A stretch of DNA of 40,350 nucleotides from Streptomyces huiliensis (GTDB lineage Bacteria; Actinomycetota; Actinomycetes; Streptomycetales; Streptomycetaceae): the NCBI RefSeq assembly GCF_020037025.1, contig NZ_JAIQLH010000020.1, positions 1 to 40,350 on the forward strand, written 5' to 3'. The position numbers and the translations under genes are program-made. The notes under the pieces are model-generated. The model had not been told where the DNA came from. It did not search any database and was given only the letters and a program-made list of their open reading frames with translations. This document shows positions 21,348 through 29,748 of the stretch, in pieces. Position 1 is the first letter of the stretch; each line of letters starts with the position of its first letter.

Positions 21348-24212
21348 GGGGTCGTCGGGGGCGTGGCCCCGGGGGGCCGCCCGGCCGGGGGCCGACGCGT
21401 CGCCCGGCCGGTGGCCGGCGGGGCTCGCGTGGCGTCCGGTGCTCTCGCGGACCGTGGGGTCCGCGGGGTGGTGAACGGCGCCGGCGGCCGGGCCCGTCGC
21501 CTCCTGCCGGTGGCCTTGGCCGGCGCGCCGGGTGCCCCCGTGGAGGGTGGGGTCCACCGTGAAGTGGCCGGAGAAGTGGCCGGAGCGGTCCTCCGGCGGC
21601 CGGCCCGGATCCCCTTGCCGGTGGCCGGCGTCCCAGGTGCCCGCCGGGCCCGAACGGTCCAGCGGGTCCAGCGGGGAGCACCCGGAAGCATCCGCCGGCC
21701 CGTGGCCGGCGAAGCCCGCGTGGCCGTCGGCGCGCCGGGTGCCGTCGTGGGCCGGGGGGCTCGCGGCGTAGCGGCCCGAGCCGTCCGCCGGCAGCCCGCC
21801 CGAGGCACGCGCCGCGTAGTGGCCGGAGTCGTCGGCCGGGTAGCGGCCCGACGCGTCAGGCGGCGGGTAGGCCGCGCTCGGCGGGGACGCTCCCGTGCCG
21901 GGTGCCGGGTTGTCGGCGAACCCCGCGTTCCCGGGCGCCGGGGCGTGCGTCGGGTAGTGGCCCGAAGCGTCCGGGGGCGCGGGGTGGGCGCCGCTCGCGG
22001 GTGCGTGGCCCCAATCGCCGTCCGGGGGCGTTCCCGTGCCGGGTGTCGGGCCGTTGGCGAACCGTGCGCTTTCAGGGCCCGGCGCGCCAGCCGGATGGCT
22101 GCCCGGCGCGTCAGGGCCGGCGGGGGCGGTGCCGGGACCGGACGGGTGGCTCCAAGCACGCTGGGGTGCTGCCGTACCGTCAGGCGGCAGGTAGGCGGCG
22201 CTGTCCGGGGGTGTGCCCGCTCCGGATGCCGGGTGGTCGGTGCAGCGCGCGCCTTCGCGGCCCGGCGCGTCAGGCGGCGGGCAGGCCGGGTTCCGCGGGT
22301 GCGCTGCGATGCCGTCCTGCGGCGGGTAGGCCGTGCCGGGCGCCGGGCCGTCGGTGAACCGTGTGCCTTCGTGCCCCGGGGCGCCCGCCGGGAAACGGCC
22401 CGACGCGTCCGGAGCGTCCGGAAACGTGTGGCCGGTGCCGGTGCCGGTGCCGGTCGCGGGCCCGTGGTCCCAAGGGTTCGCGTAGTGGCCCGACGGGTCC
22501 GGCGGCGGGTAGGCCGTGCTCTGCGGGGGTGTACCCGCTCCGTAGGCCGGGGGGTCGCCCACCGGCGCCGGCATGCGGCCCGGCGCGTCCGAGGACGCGG
22601 ACGCGTGGTCCCAGCCGCCCGGGCCGGTCCCGGCGGCGTCGGCACCGCCGGGGGAGGGCTCCCGCGAGGCCGGGGACGGGTGCGACGGCGGCGCGTTCAG
22701 GGGTTCCGTCGGGGGCCAGGGCGGGAGGAGGTCCGCCACGGCGCGGCGGTGTGGCTCGGGGGCGCCCTCGTCGTACGGGTCGGGGGTGGCCGGGACCTGG
22801 AGGCGGTGGACGGGGCCGGTGCCCAGGCGGGCGTAACCCCGGCCGGGGGGCACCTCGTTGACGGGCGTGGAGTGCGGCGCCTCGCCGAGCGTGCCGCACA
22901 CCTGGCCGGCGGGGACCGGGCCCAGCACCACCCGGGCCCGGGTGTGGGCGAGCACCGCCTCGGTCAGCAGCCGCTCGCTCTCCAGCTGTTCGCCGAGCGC
23001 GACGGTCACGTTCGCGGCCCGGCCGTGCCGCAGCGGCACCTGGAGCAGTTCCTGCGGATCGGGGCGGCCCTCGCCGGCGGCGAGGGCGCTCAGCGCCGCG
23101 GGCCGGTCGACGACGATCCACAGCGGGCGCCGGACCTCCTCCGGGGCCGGACGGCCCTGCTGCCGCGCCGTGTTGGTGGCCACCAGCCGCCGCTGGGTCT
23201 CCTGCGCCGCCCACTCCAGGGCGGCCACCGCGCCGGGCGGTGACGACTCCACCGCCAGCACGCCCTCCCGGCCGGCCAGGCAGGCGTACTCGCCCGCCCC
23301 GCCGCCGTCCACGATCACCACGTCCCCGTGGTGCAGGGCCTGCAGCAGCACCGAGCGGAGCAGCGTGGTGACGCCGCTCGCGGGCCGGCCGAGGGCCAGC
23401 AGGTGGGGTTCGGACGACCGCTGGCCGGTGCGCCAGATGACCGGCGGCACGTCGCACGTCCGCTCCCCGTCGGTCACGGGCAGCGTCCGCTGGACGGCCT
23501 CCGGGTCGGTGAAGCCCAGCAGGACCTCGCCGGGGGCGGTCACGAAGCGCTGCGCCCGGATGCCGGAGGGCAGGGCGGGCAGCACGGACAGGTCGAGGAC
23601 GCCCTCCTCCTCGTCCCAGGCGAAGCGGTACTCGCGGCCCCGTCCCGCCTTGGTCTGGAGCAGGTGCTCGATGCGGGCCCGGGACTCGCTCTCCCCGTCG
23701 GTGAAGTACGCCGGGTAGCGCAGCCGGAGGGCGACCAGCCGGCCCTCGTCGTCGAAGGCGTGGTCGTCGAACGCCTGCCGCCAGACACCGCCGTGGGAGT
23801 AGAGCGGCGTCGGGTCGAGCGGTGAGGAGAAGTACGGGACGAGGGCCTCGTACAGCGCCTGGAGGCGTCCCTCCACCGGGTCCTGACGGCCCGTCGGCGC
23901 CGTGGCCCGGTCCCGGCCGCGCCACGCGCCGGCGGCCAGCAGCGCGGCGGCGGCCAGCGGGGGCCCGTAGGGGATGAGGGCGACGATGAGCATGCAGGAG
24001 GCGGCCAGCAGCAGGGCGGCGCCGCGCCGGTCGCGGGGGGTGCGGGCCCAGCCGCGCCGCCCGGCCGCCGCCAGCGAGCGCAGGCCGCGGCCGATGGTGA
24101 TGACCGGGTGCAGCACGTCCCGGGCGCTGTCGACGGCGCCCTGGGCGAGTTCCCGGCCGGGGGAGGCGGGGGCTCGGTCGGTCAGGGTGCGGGGGACTCC
24201 GCGCCGGCCCAT
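20481..24212 (-). CDS. sffA: SffA-like FtsK/SpoIIIE-related membrane protein with long low-complexity tail
   Basis: The frame is 1243 codons. Residues 64-97 hold membrane segments (GAALLLAASCMLIVALIPYGPPL). About 270-470 is an FtsK/SpoIIIE-related nucleotide-binding domain with HLLALGRPASGVTTLLRSVLL where Walker A should be; the lysine is replaced by valine (GRPASGVTT, 275-283). LWIVVDRP (364-371) resembles Walker B. Residues about 503-955 are a degenerate Pro/Gly/Ala/His repeat with units like PPDASGHYP. The frame then continues 289 codons antisense to the MocR gene before a stop. ATG 24212 has AGGAGG 6 nt upstream. The preceding gene encodes a SmeA-like peptide, matching the S. coelicolor smeA-sffA sporulation-septum operon. 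Whether the tail past 21347 is made is uncertain. Confidence 0.72.
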   Translation of the reverse strand: MGRRGVPRTLTDRAPASPGRELAQGAVDSARDVLHPVITIGRGLRSLAAAGRRGWARTPRDRRGAALLLAASCMLIVALIPYGPPLAAAALLAAGAWRGRDRATAPTGRQDPVEGRLQALYEALVPYFSSPLDPTPLYSHGGVWRQAFDDHAFDDEGRLVALRLRYPAYFTDGESESRARIEHLLQTKAGRGREYRFAWDEEEGVLDLSVLPALPSGIRAQRFVTAPGEVLLGFTDPEAVQRTLPVTDGERTCDVPPVIWRTGQRSSEPHLLALGRPASGVTTLLRSVLLQALHHGDVVIVDGGGAGEYACLAGREGVLAVESSPPGAVAALEWAAQETQRRLVATNTARQQGRPAPEEVRRPLWIVVDRPAALSALAAGEGRPDPQELLQVPLRHGRAANVTVALGEQLESERLLTEAVLAHTRARVVLGPVPAGQVCGTLGEAPHSTPVNEVPPGRGYARLGTGPVHRLQVPATPDPYDEGAPEPHRRAVADLLPPWPPTEPLNAPPSHPSPASREPSPGGADAAGTGPGGWDHASASSDAPGRMPAPVGDPPAYGAGTPPQSTAYPPPDPSGHYANPWDHGPATGTGTGTGHTFPDAPDASGRFPAGAPGHEGTRFTDGPAPGTAYPPQDGIAAHPRNPACPPPDAPGREGARCTDHPASGAGTPPDSAAYLPPDGTAAPQRAWSHPSGPGTAPAGPDAPGSHPAGAPGPESARFANGPTPGTGTPPDGDWGHAPASGAHPAPPDASGHYPTHAPAPGNAGFADNPAPGTGASPPSAAYPPPDASGRYPADDSGHYAARASGGLPADGSGRYAASPPAHDGTRRADGHAGFAGHGPADASGCSPLDPLDRSGPAGTWDAGHRQGDPGRPPEDRSGHFSGHFTVDPTLHGGTRRAGQGHRQEATGPAAGAVHHPADPTVRESTGRHASPAGHRPGDASAPGRAAPRGHAPDDPSGHEGARRVGRHGSAAGHQPGGLGEPGHGLVGDRAGDGERQPYVPFEGAVHAEPRTGRHAYPQPLPDLGDPRAGQPAGAYPQGEPALRDGELPVGQPRFEGRDDRVPAVAHFGAAYGDGLVPPAGVQQPGDGELFQYGRAEVGIGAGRDEAADHLGGGAYPADPQPGPERLAGGAHGDHRAAGRVEGAHRTGHVEPGLQGEVGHGLVGDQYGAGGPRRLDEFTALGLGGEGAGGVVEVGDHVGQPGGGVPQDLPPGGQVPAAEPVGHADGHEPGAGLPQELKDIGVRR
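21348..22706 (-). repeat. degenerate coding repeat in the SffA-like tail
   Basis: This segment encodes many imperfect copies of units such as PPDASGHYP, APGHEGTRFTDG and PAPGTGTPP, with the third codon position uniformly G or C, so it behaves as coding sequence in the SffA frame. DNA copies such as GTGCCGGG followed by TCGGCGAACC recur at irregular spacing. The plus strand is also open here but shows no family sequence. Confidence 0.75.
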
Positions 24213-24318
24213 GGCGGCCTCCTGACGTCGGGGTGGGGTGGGACTTCGGGGACTCCCGGGACTCCGGGGTGGACGGGCGCCGCGCGCGGCGGGACGGACG
24301 GACGCCGCGCGGGGGCGG

Positions 24319-24513
24319 TCAGAACCGCAGCCCGCCCAGCAGCCCGGCGAGGCTGGCGCCGCCGGCCTTGATGCTGGGGGCGATGGCGGTGCCGGCCAGG
24401 TAGAAGCCGAACAGGGCGCAGACGAGCGCGTGGCTGGCCTTGAGACCGTCCTTGCGGAAGAACAGGAACACGACGATGCCCAGCAGCACGACGCCGGAGA
24501 TGGAGAGGATCAT
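24319..24513 (-). CDS. smeA: SmeA-like small sporulation membrane protein
   Basis: This 64-aa peptide has two predicted membrane helices: ILSISGVVLLGIVVFLFFRKDG (residues 2-23) and ASHALVCALFGFYLAGTAIAPS (about 26-47), then a Gly/Ala tail. It is followed 106 nt downstream by the FtsK-related gene. This matches the S. coelicolor smeA-sffA pair, where SmeA targets the DNA-translocase-like SffA to sporulation septa; the assignment rests on size, topology and context. The ATG at 24513 has AGGAG 7 nt upstream. The longer open frame (from 24585) carries an unlikely extra hydrophobic start. Confidence 0.75.
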   Translation of the reverse strand: MILSISGVVLLGIVVFLFFRKDGLKASHALVCALFGFYLAGTAIAPSIKAGGASLAGLLGGLRF

Positions 24514-24804
24514 GGAAGGTCTCCTGTTGGTGGGGGCGGTCACCATGAGTCCTCCCAGCGTCACAGCAAGCAGGAATCCGGACATCCGGGAAGAGGCACA
24601 CGAGTGACGGGCGGCCGGTTCACCCGCTCGGCCCCGGCCGTGCCGCCGGGGGTCCGCGGCGGGCCGGGCGTACGTAGGGTGGGTTCAGGGAAAGATCGGG
24701 AACCGGGCCGCGCGCAGTGGTTCCCGACCAGCCCGCGCCGGGCCCGTGAGCGGCCCGGACCGACCGGCCCCGCCGCGGGGCCCCGAGCCCGAGGACCGCC
24801 GACC

Positions 24805-25239
24805 ATGCCCGAGCCGACACCCGGTGCCGAACCCACTCCGGACCCCGCCGAACCCGCGCACGACCCCGAGGTGCTCCAGCTGGCGGCCAAGGTCTTCGAC
24901 CTGGCCCGGCACGGGGACACCGACACCCTCGCCGCCTACGTGGACGCCGGGGTGCCGCCGAACCTGACCAACGACCGGGGCGACACCCTCGTGATGCTCG
25001 CCGCCTACCACGGGCACCCCCGGACCGTCGCCGCCCTGCTGGAGCGCGGGGCCGATCCGAACCGGGCCAACGACCGCGGGCAGACCCCGCTGGCCGGCGC
25101 CGTCTTCAAGTCCGAGGACGAGGTGGTCCGGCTGCTCGTCGGGCACGGCGCCGACCCGTCGGCCGGAGTGCCGTCGGCGGTGGAGACGGCCGGCATGTTC
25201 GGCCGGCAGGACCTGCTGGAGCTGTTCCGGGGCGCGTAG
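24805..25239 (+). CDS. ankyrin-repeat protein
   Basis: This 144-aa protein has about three ankyrin repeats: DTLAAYVDAGVPPNLTNDRGDTLVMLAAYHGHPRTVAALLERGADPNRANDRGQTPLAGAV, then EVVRLLVGHGADPSAG. The N-terminal 20 residues are Pro/Glu-rich. It is cytoplasmic by prediction and probably a protein-protein adaptor. The ATG at 24805 follows GAGGA. It is divergent from the smeA-like gene across about 290 nt and upstream of the ProP-like transporter in the same direction. The partner is unknown. Confidence 0.85.
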   Translation: MPEPTPGAEPTPDPAEPAHDPEVLQLAAKVFDLARHGDTDTLAAYVDAGVPPNLTNDRGDTLVMLAAYHGHPRTVAALLERGADPNRANDRGQTPLAGAVFKSEDEVVRLLVGHGADPSAGVPSAVETAGMFGRQDLLELFRGA

Positions 25240-25402
25240 TACCGGGGCGCGCCCGGCTCCGGGGGCGGCAGGTTTTACCCGTGACGACCGGGCAAGACGC
25301 ATCCGCGTGAGTCATAAGCGAATAAACAGCGCCAAAGTGCGTACCCATACCGGAAGGGACCAACGGGACCGCGCGTCCCGCCAGACTCTCCGACAGGTGA
25401 TC

Positions 25403-27034
25403 ATGGGCGCCGAGCGCAGACGAACCCCGAACACCGTGCGGGGTGCCCCCGCCAGGGGTGGCACCTCGTCCACGGACCGCCTGCTCCGCACGCTGCTGCG
25501 GCGGAACAAGTCGTCCCTGAGCATCGAGGAGGTCACGGTCGCGGACCGCCCGGAGGTCCGCCGTGCCGTGTCCGCCGCGGCGCTCGGCAACATGATGGAG
25601 TGGTTCGACTTCGGCGTGTACGCCTATGTGGCGGCCACCCTCGGCAAGGTCTTCTTCCCCTCCAGCTCCCCGGGCGCCCAGGTCATCTCCGCCTTCGCCA
25701 CCTTCGCCGCCGCCTTCCTCGTCCGCCCCCTGGGCGGGCTGGTGTTCGGGCCGCTCGGCGACCGCGTCGGCCGGCAGCGCGTCCTCGCCGCCACGATGAT
25801 CATGATGGCGATCAGCACCTTCGCCGTCGGCCTGCTCCCCACCTACGGGACGATCGGCTTCGCCGCGCCCGTCCTGCTGCTGCTGTGCCGGCTGGTGCAG
25901 GGCTTCTCGACGGGCGGCGAGTACGCCGGGGCCACGACCTACATCGCCGAGTACGCCCCCGACAAGCGCCGCGGATTCCTGGGCAGCTGGCTCGACTTCG
26001 GCACCTTCGTCGGCTACGCGCTCGGCTCCGGCCTGGTCACCGTGCTCACCGCCGTCCTCGGTGACGACGGGATGACGGACTGGGGCTGGCGGCTGCCCTT
26101 CCTGCTGGCCGGCCCGCTCGGCCTGATCGGCCTGTACATGCGGATGAAGCTGGAGGAGACCCCCGCCTTCCGCGCGGCGGCCGAGGCCGGCGTCGCGCCC
26201 GCCGCCCCCGACGAGGAGGCGGTGGCCGAGGGCACCGAGGAAGCCCGCCAGTCCGGCCACGGCCGGCTGCGCGAGATCTTCACCAAGCACTGGCACGCGG
26301 TGCTCATCTGCATGGGCCTGGTGATCGTCTACAACGTCACCAACTACCTGGTGACGTCCTACCTGCCCACCTACATGACCGAGACCCTCGGCAAGGACCC
26401 CACCACGGCCCAGCTGCTGATCCTCGGCACCATGATCGTGGTGGCGCTCACCATCACCACCGTGGGCCGCCGCTCCGACAAGTGGGGCCGCCGGCCGATG
26501 TTCATGGTGGGCAGCGCCGCGATGATCGCCCTGGCCATCCCGGCGATCCTCCTGATCCGGGCCGGGGGCACGCTGCTGCCGGCGCTCGGCTGCCTGGTGC
26601 TGGGCCTGCTGCTCGTCGTCTTCGCCGGCACCGCCGCGTCCACGCTCCCCGCCCTCTTCCCGACGCGGATGCGCTACGGCGCGCTCTCGGTCTCGTTCAA
26701 CATCTCCGTCTCGCTGTTCGGCGGCACCACTCCGCTGGTGGTCTCCGCGCTGCTGGAGCAGACGGGGGACCGCATGATCCCCGCCTACTACCTGATGGGC
26801 GCGGGAGCCGTCGGTTTCATCTCGGCCTTCTTCCTGCACGAGACGGCGGGCAAGCCGCTGCGCGGCTCCGGGCCGATGGTGGAGTCGCCCGAACAGGCCC
26901 GCCGCCTGGTCGCCCGCAGCCGGACCGAGGCCGGCCGCCGGGCCAGGGACGTCTGGCTGCACCTGCGCCACCCGGGCCGGTCGCACGAGGAGGGAGGCCC
27001 GCCGTCCGACGGACCGGGCGACGACCGCTCCTGA
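25403..27034 (+). CDS. ProP-like major facilitator transporter
   Basis: This roughly 543-aa transporter belongs to the metabolite:H+ symporter family (ProP/KgtP-like). After a basic Ser/Arg-rich N-terminal tail it has the diagnostic AALGNMMEWFDFGVYAYVA, FLVRPLGGLVFGPLGDRVGRQRVL (motif A), QGFSTGGEYAGATTYIAEYAPDKRRGFLGSW (motif B-like), and about 12 helices in all. Substrates in this family are proline, betaine or dicarboxylates; specificity cannot be read. The start is uncertain: ATG 25403 with AGGTG nearby is chosen, while GTG 25307 would add 32 residues with no visible ribosome site. It ends at the border of the accessory island. Confidence 0.88.
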   Translation: MGAERRRTPNTVRGAPARGGTSSTDRLLRTLLRRNKSSLSIEEVTVADRPEVRRAVSAAALGNMMEWFDFGVYAYVAATLGKVFFPSSSPGAQVISAFATFAAAFLVRPLGGLVFGPLGDRVGRQRVLAATMIMMAISTFAVGLLPTYGTIGFAAPVLLLLCRLVQGFSTGGEYAGATTYIAEYAPDKRRGFLGSWLDFGTFVGYALGSGLVTVLTAVLGDDGMTDWGWRLPFLLAGPLGLIGLYMRMKLEETPAFRAAAEAGVAPAAPDEEAVAEGTEEARQSGHGRLREIFTKHWHAVLICMGLVIVYNVTNYLVTSYLPTYMTETLGKDPTTAQLLILGTMIVVALTITTVGRRSDKWGRRPMFMVGSAAMIALAIPAILLIRAGGTLLPALGCLVLGLLLVVFAGTAASTLPALFPTRMRYGALSVSFNISVSLFGGTTPLVVSALLEQTGDRMIPAYYLMGAGAVGFISAFFLHETAGKPLRGSGPMVESPEQARRLVARSRTEAGRRARDVWLHLRHPGRSHEEGGPPSDGPGDDRS

Positions 27035-27661
27035 ACCGGCTTCGGGGACCATCGGTACAGCCGTTGGCGCTGGGATTGATCAAGGTCCTTCGGTGGGCGT
27101 TCTCGCCGCTGGTGTGTCCGCCAAGGTGAGCCCGGAAGCCGCCATCAGCTGATCTTGGGGCCCTTCGTACGGTGCGGCGCCCGGATCACGCGTCCTCTTC
27201 TTCGTGCCGGGCCTGCGCCGGCAGCGCCGCCACGACGTCGTTCGTCTGGTCCTCGGTCTGTTCAACGAGCGTGTGCGGCACGTCGTCGGCGGCGGGGGCG
27301 AGGACCTGGCGCTGGAGGCGTTCCATCAGCTCGGGGTCGGTGCTGCTGCCAGGCCGGTGAGGTCCGCCCCGCGTCGGCCGGCGCGGGGCGATGATCTCCG
27401 GGCCGGCCCGGCCGGGGCCTCGGCCCGCTCGGCTTCGGCGAGCGCGCGGTACAGCGAGGCGACCGAGCGACCTGCGGAAATGTGATCGACTCCGGGGCTC
27501 TCGCAGAACTCTCGCAACTGGTCATTTGTGAGAGCCGTCCGGGGTTCAAGATCATCTGGCGCATGGGGCACCGCGACGCTTGGCGCTGTCCGCGTCGCCC
27601 CCGACCTGGGGCGCTGATCGAGTCTCGACGCCGTGAGCCATGATCACAGGTGGTGGATGCA
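27035..27661. other. low-coding region with gene debris (left edge of accessory island)
   Basis: No complete gene is recognised in these 627 nt. The segment 27035-27185 carries only short open frames. The minus strand from 27571 to 27186 looks like a frameshifted gene (separate entry). The interval lies between the conserved-looking transporter and the CGNR-MFS pair, as expected at an old insertion boundary. Confidence 0.5.
27186..27571 (-). pseudogene. probable frameshifted gene of unknown function
   Basis: The minus strand has two adjoining open stretches in different frames. 27571-27326 reads RTALTNDQLREFCES ... ISAGRSVASLYRALAEAERAEAP and stops at PTPS. A second frame through 27186 reads TDPELMERLQRQVLAPAADDVPHTL and ends ALPAQARHEEEDA. 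Both have coding-like composition and their junction is around 27325-27345, so a single frameshift would join them into roughly 130 residues. I recognise no family. They could instead be two unrelated small frames. Confidence 0.4.
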
Positions 27662-28255
27662 TCAGGGCTGGTGGCCCTTCGCCTTCTGCCGAGCGTAGTA
27701 AGCGCGGGCGCGGTTGCGGTCGCCGCAGTCCTTCGTGTTGCACCAGCGACGGTTCCGCCGCGGTGACGTGTCGAGGTAGACCCATCCGCACTTGGCGTCT
27801 TCGCACTGGTGGAGGCGGTCGAGGTCGTCGCGCTGGGTAAGAGCCACCAGCCCGCGGACGATGCGATCGCGGGGCAGGCGGAGGTCGGTGTCCCGGTCTT
27901 GCCACTGCCAGCGGTCGCCTGTGCGGACCAGGTCGGCTGTGGCGATCGCCGCCCGGTACATGCTCGCGAGGCCCGCGGCGGCTTCGGGGTCGTCGTCGAA
28001 GAGAGCTCTGTAGGCCCTCTCACGCGCTTCGATGATCTGTTCCCGTTCCCGCTCGGCCCGGGCGCCGTCACGGCTGGCGAGGTCACGCAAGGTCGCTGCC
28101 TCACCTGTGCTCATCAGGCCGGATTCCGTGCACCACTCGACGATGTCGGCGAAGGTCTTCAGGGCCTCGACGCGTTCGGGCCCGCCGAGCCGCCAGGCAA
28201 CGGTGTTCACCAGGTCGAGCATGCGGTCACCCGCGATGTGGCCGAACCTCACCAT
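27662..28255 (-). CDS. CGNR zinc-finger (ABATE domain) transcriptional regulator
   Basis: This 197-aa regulator has an N-terminal ABATE domain, thought to sense stress ligands (MVRFGHIAGDRMLDLVNTVAWRLGG onward). The C-terminal CGNR-type zinc finger reads HQCEDAKCGWVYLDTS, then NRRWCNTKDCGDRNRARAYYARQ, with the CGNR motif as CGDRNR. The ATG at 28255 has GAGGAG 4 nt upstream; the longer frame upstream is unconserved. It is divergent from an MFS exporter, a pairing often seen in actinobacteria, so it probably represses or activates that exporter. The intergenic DNA has lower GC than its surroundings, a hint of transfer. Confidence 0.87.
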   Translation of the reverse strand: MVRFGHIAGDRMLDLVNTVAWRLGGPERVEALKTFADIVEWCTESGLMSTGEAATLRDLASRDGARAEREREQIIEARERAYRALFDDDPEAAAGLASMYRAAIATADLVRTGDRWQWQDRDTDLRLPRDRIVRGLVALTQRDDLDRLHQCEDAKCGWVYLDTSPRRNRRWCNTKDCGDRNRARAYYARQKAKGHQP

Positions 28256-28275
28256 CAACTCCTCTCGTCGGCAAT

Positions 28276-28307
28276 GGCGCTTGCACCTGTGGGGGCGCTT
28301 GCACCTG
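28276..28307. promoter_or_regulatory. 14-bp direct repeats between divergent CGNR regulator and exporter
   Basis: GGCGCTTGCACCTG occurs at 28276-28289 and again at 28294-28307, an 18-nt period. Tandem sites in the divergent region are good candidates for binding of the CGNR regulator. The regulator start is only about 20 nt from the first copy. Confidence 0.5.
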
Positions 28308-28410
28308 AGGGCGACTCTCACAGGAGAAAGCATTATTGCATGTGAGGTGATCCTCTTGGCATCATGCCCAATCAGCAGATCACCCATGAGATCGCACCAG
28401 GAGAACGATC

Positions 28411-29673
28411 GTGCCCGTCGCCGCCCTCAGACCGTTCACCGCGCTGTGGACGTCCCAAGCGTCCTCGAACCTTGCCGACGGGGTGTTGCAGGCAGCCGCA
28501 CCGCTGCTCGTCGCCACGCTGACCCGTGACCCGCTCGTGGTGGCGGGCATGACGGTGGTGCAGTTCCTGCCCTGGCTGCTCGCGACCCTCCCTGCCGGTG
28601 CGATGGCCGACCGCATGGACAGACGCCGGATACTCATCGTCGGCAACTGGCTGCGCGCGGCGGGGTTCGCGCTGCTCGCCCTCGCCTTGGCCAACGGATG
28701 GCACCACGTCGCACTTCTCTACGCCGCGGTGTTCATCGCCGGCTGTGCGGAAACGATGGTCGACAACGCCGCCCTGGCCATTCCGCCCCGTGTTCTGCCC
28801 CGCGAGAAGCTCGAGCGCGCCAACGGCAGACTGTTCGCCACACAGTCCGTCATCAACACGTTCGTCGGTCCGCCTGCCGGCGCGGCGTTGTTCGCGCTGG
28901 CGGCATCGGCGGCCTTCTACACCGGCGCGGCCGCGTTCGCCCTCGCCGGCCTGGCGGCCCTGCTGCTGCCCGCGCTGCGCCCCACCGGCGAGGAACACGA
29001 GCACCGCCACGCGAACCCGACCACCATCACCCAGGACATCCGCTCCGGATGGGCCCACTTCTGGCGCCACGACCTGCTGCGCCGAGTCGCGTTCATCTCG
29101 GCGGCGATCAACTTCTTCAGCGCGGCCACCGGCGGACTGCTCGTCCTGCTGATCACCGGCCCGTACCGACTGGCCATGTCGAGCTACGGCCTGTTCGTCG
29201 CCGTTCCCGCCGCCGGTGCGATAGCCGGCTCACTGCTCGCCGAGCGCGTCGTGCCCCGCATCGGCGGCGGCCCCACCACCTGGCTCGCCGCCCTCACCCC
29301 GGCCGCCGGCTACGCCGTCCTCGGACTGGGCGACAGCACACCCCTGGCCCTGGCCGCCATGTTCAGCGCCGCTCTTGCCACCTCACTGAACCAGATCGTC
29401 GTCAGCACCCTGCGCCAAGCGGCAGTCCCCGACGAACTCCTCGGCCGCGTCACCGCCGCCTACCGCCTGATCGTCCTCGGCGTCGTCCCCCTCGGAGCCC
29501 TCGGTGGCGGCCTGCTCGGACACAGCCTGGGGATCCGCGCCACCTTCATCGCCGCAGCCGTTGGACTCACCCTCGCCGCGATCCCCCTCGCCTCCCGGGT
29601 CACCACCCAAGGCCTCCGCGACGCTGAAACCCGCCCCTCACCGCCGCTCCCGCTGCAAACCGGTTCCCCCTGA
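28411..29673 (+). CDS. MFS transporter (drug-efflux-like)
   Basis: This 420-aa 12-helix major facilitator protein resembles MFS_3/enterobactin-exporter-like permeases: ALWTSQASSNLADGVLQAAAPLL at the N-terminus, motif A as GAMADRMDRRRILIVGNWLRA (near residues 63-83), FAGCAETMVDNAALAIPPRVL in the cytoplasmic loop, and VPDELLGRVTAAYRLIVLGVVPLGALGGG in the second half. GTG 28411 has AGGAG 7 nt upstream. It is divergent from a CGNR regulator, so it is probably an inducible exporter of a toxic compound. The gene lies inside the small accessory island, next to a Tn3 transposase remnant. Confidence 0.88.
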   Translation: MPVAALRPFTALWTSQASSNLADGVLQAAAPLLVATLTRDPLVVAGMTVVQFLPWLLATLPAGAMADRMDRRRILIVGNWLRAAGFALLALALANGWHHVALLYAAVFIAGCAETMVDNAALAIPPRVLPREKLERANGRLFATQSVINTFVGPPAGAALFALAASAAFYTGAAAFALAGLAALLLPALRPTGEEHEHRHANPTTITQDIRSGWAHFWRHDLLRRVAFISAAINFFSAATGGLLVLLITGPYRLAMSSYGLFVAVPAAGAIAGSLLAERVVPRIGGGPTTWLAALTPAAGYAVLGLGDSTPLALAAMFSAALATSLNQIVVSTLRQAAVPDELLGRVTAAYRLIVLGVVPLGALGGGLLGHSLGIRATFIAAAVGLTLAAIPLASRVTTQGLRDAETRPSPPLPLQTGSP

Positions 29674-29748
29674 TACCGGAAGCCGCGGCACCGACCTTTT
29701 GCCTGCCCCGATGGGACGCCGGACCGTGGTGCAGAGTAGAGCCCCGGG

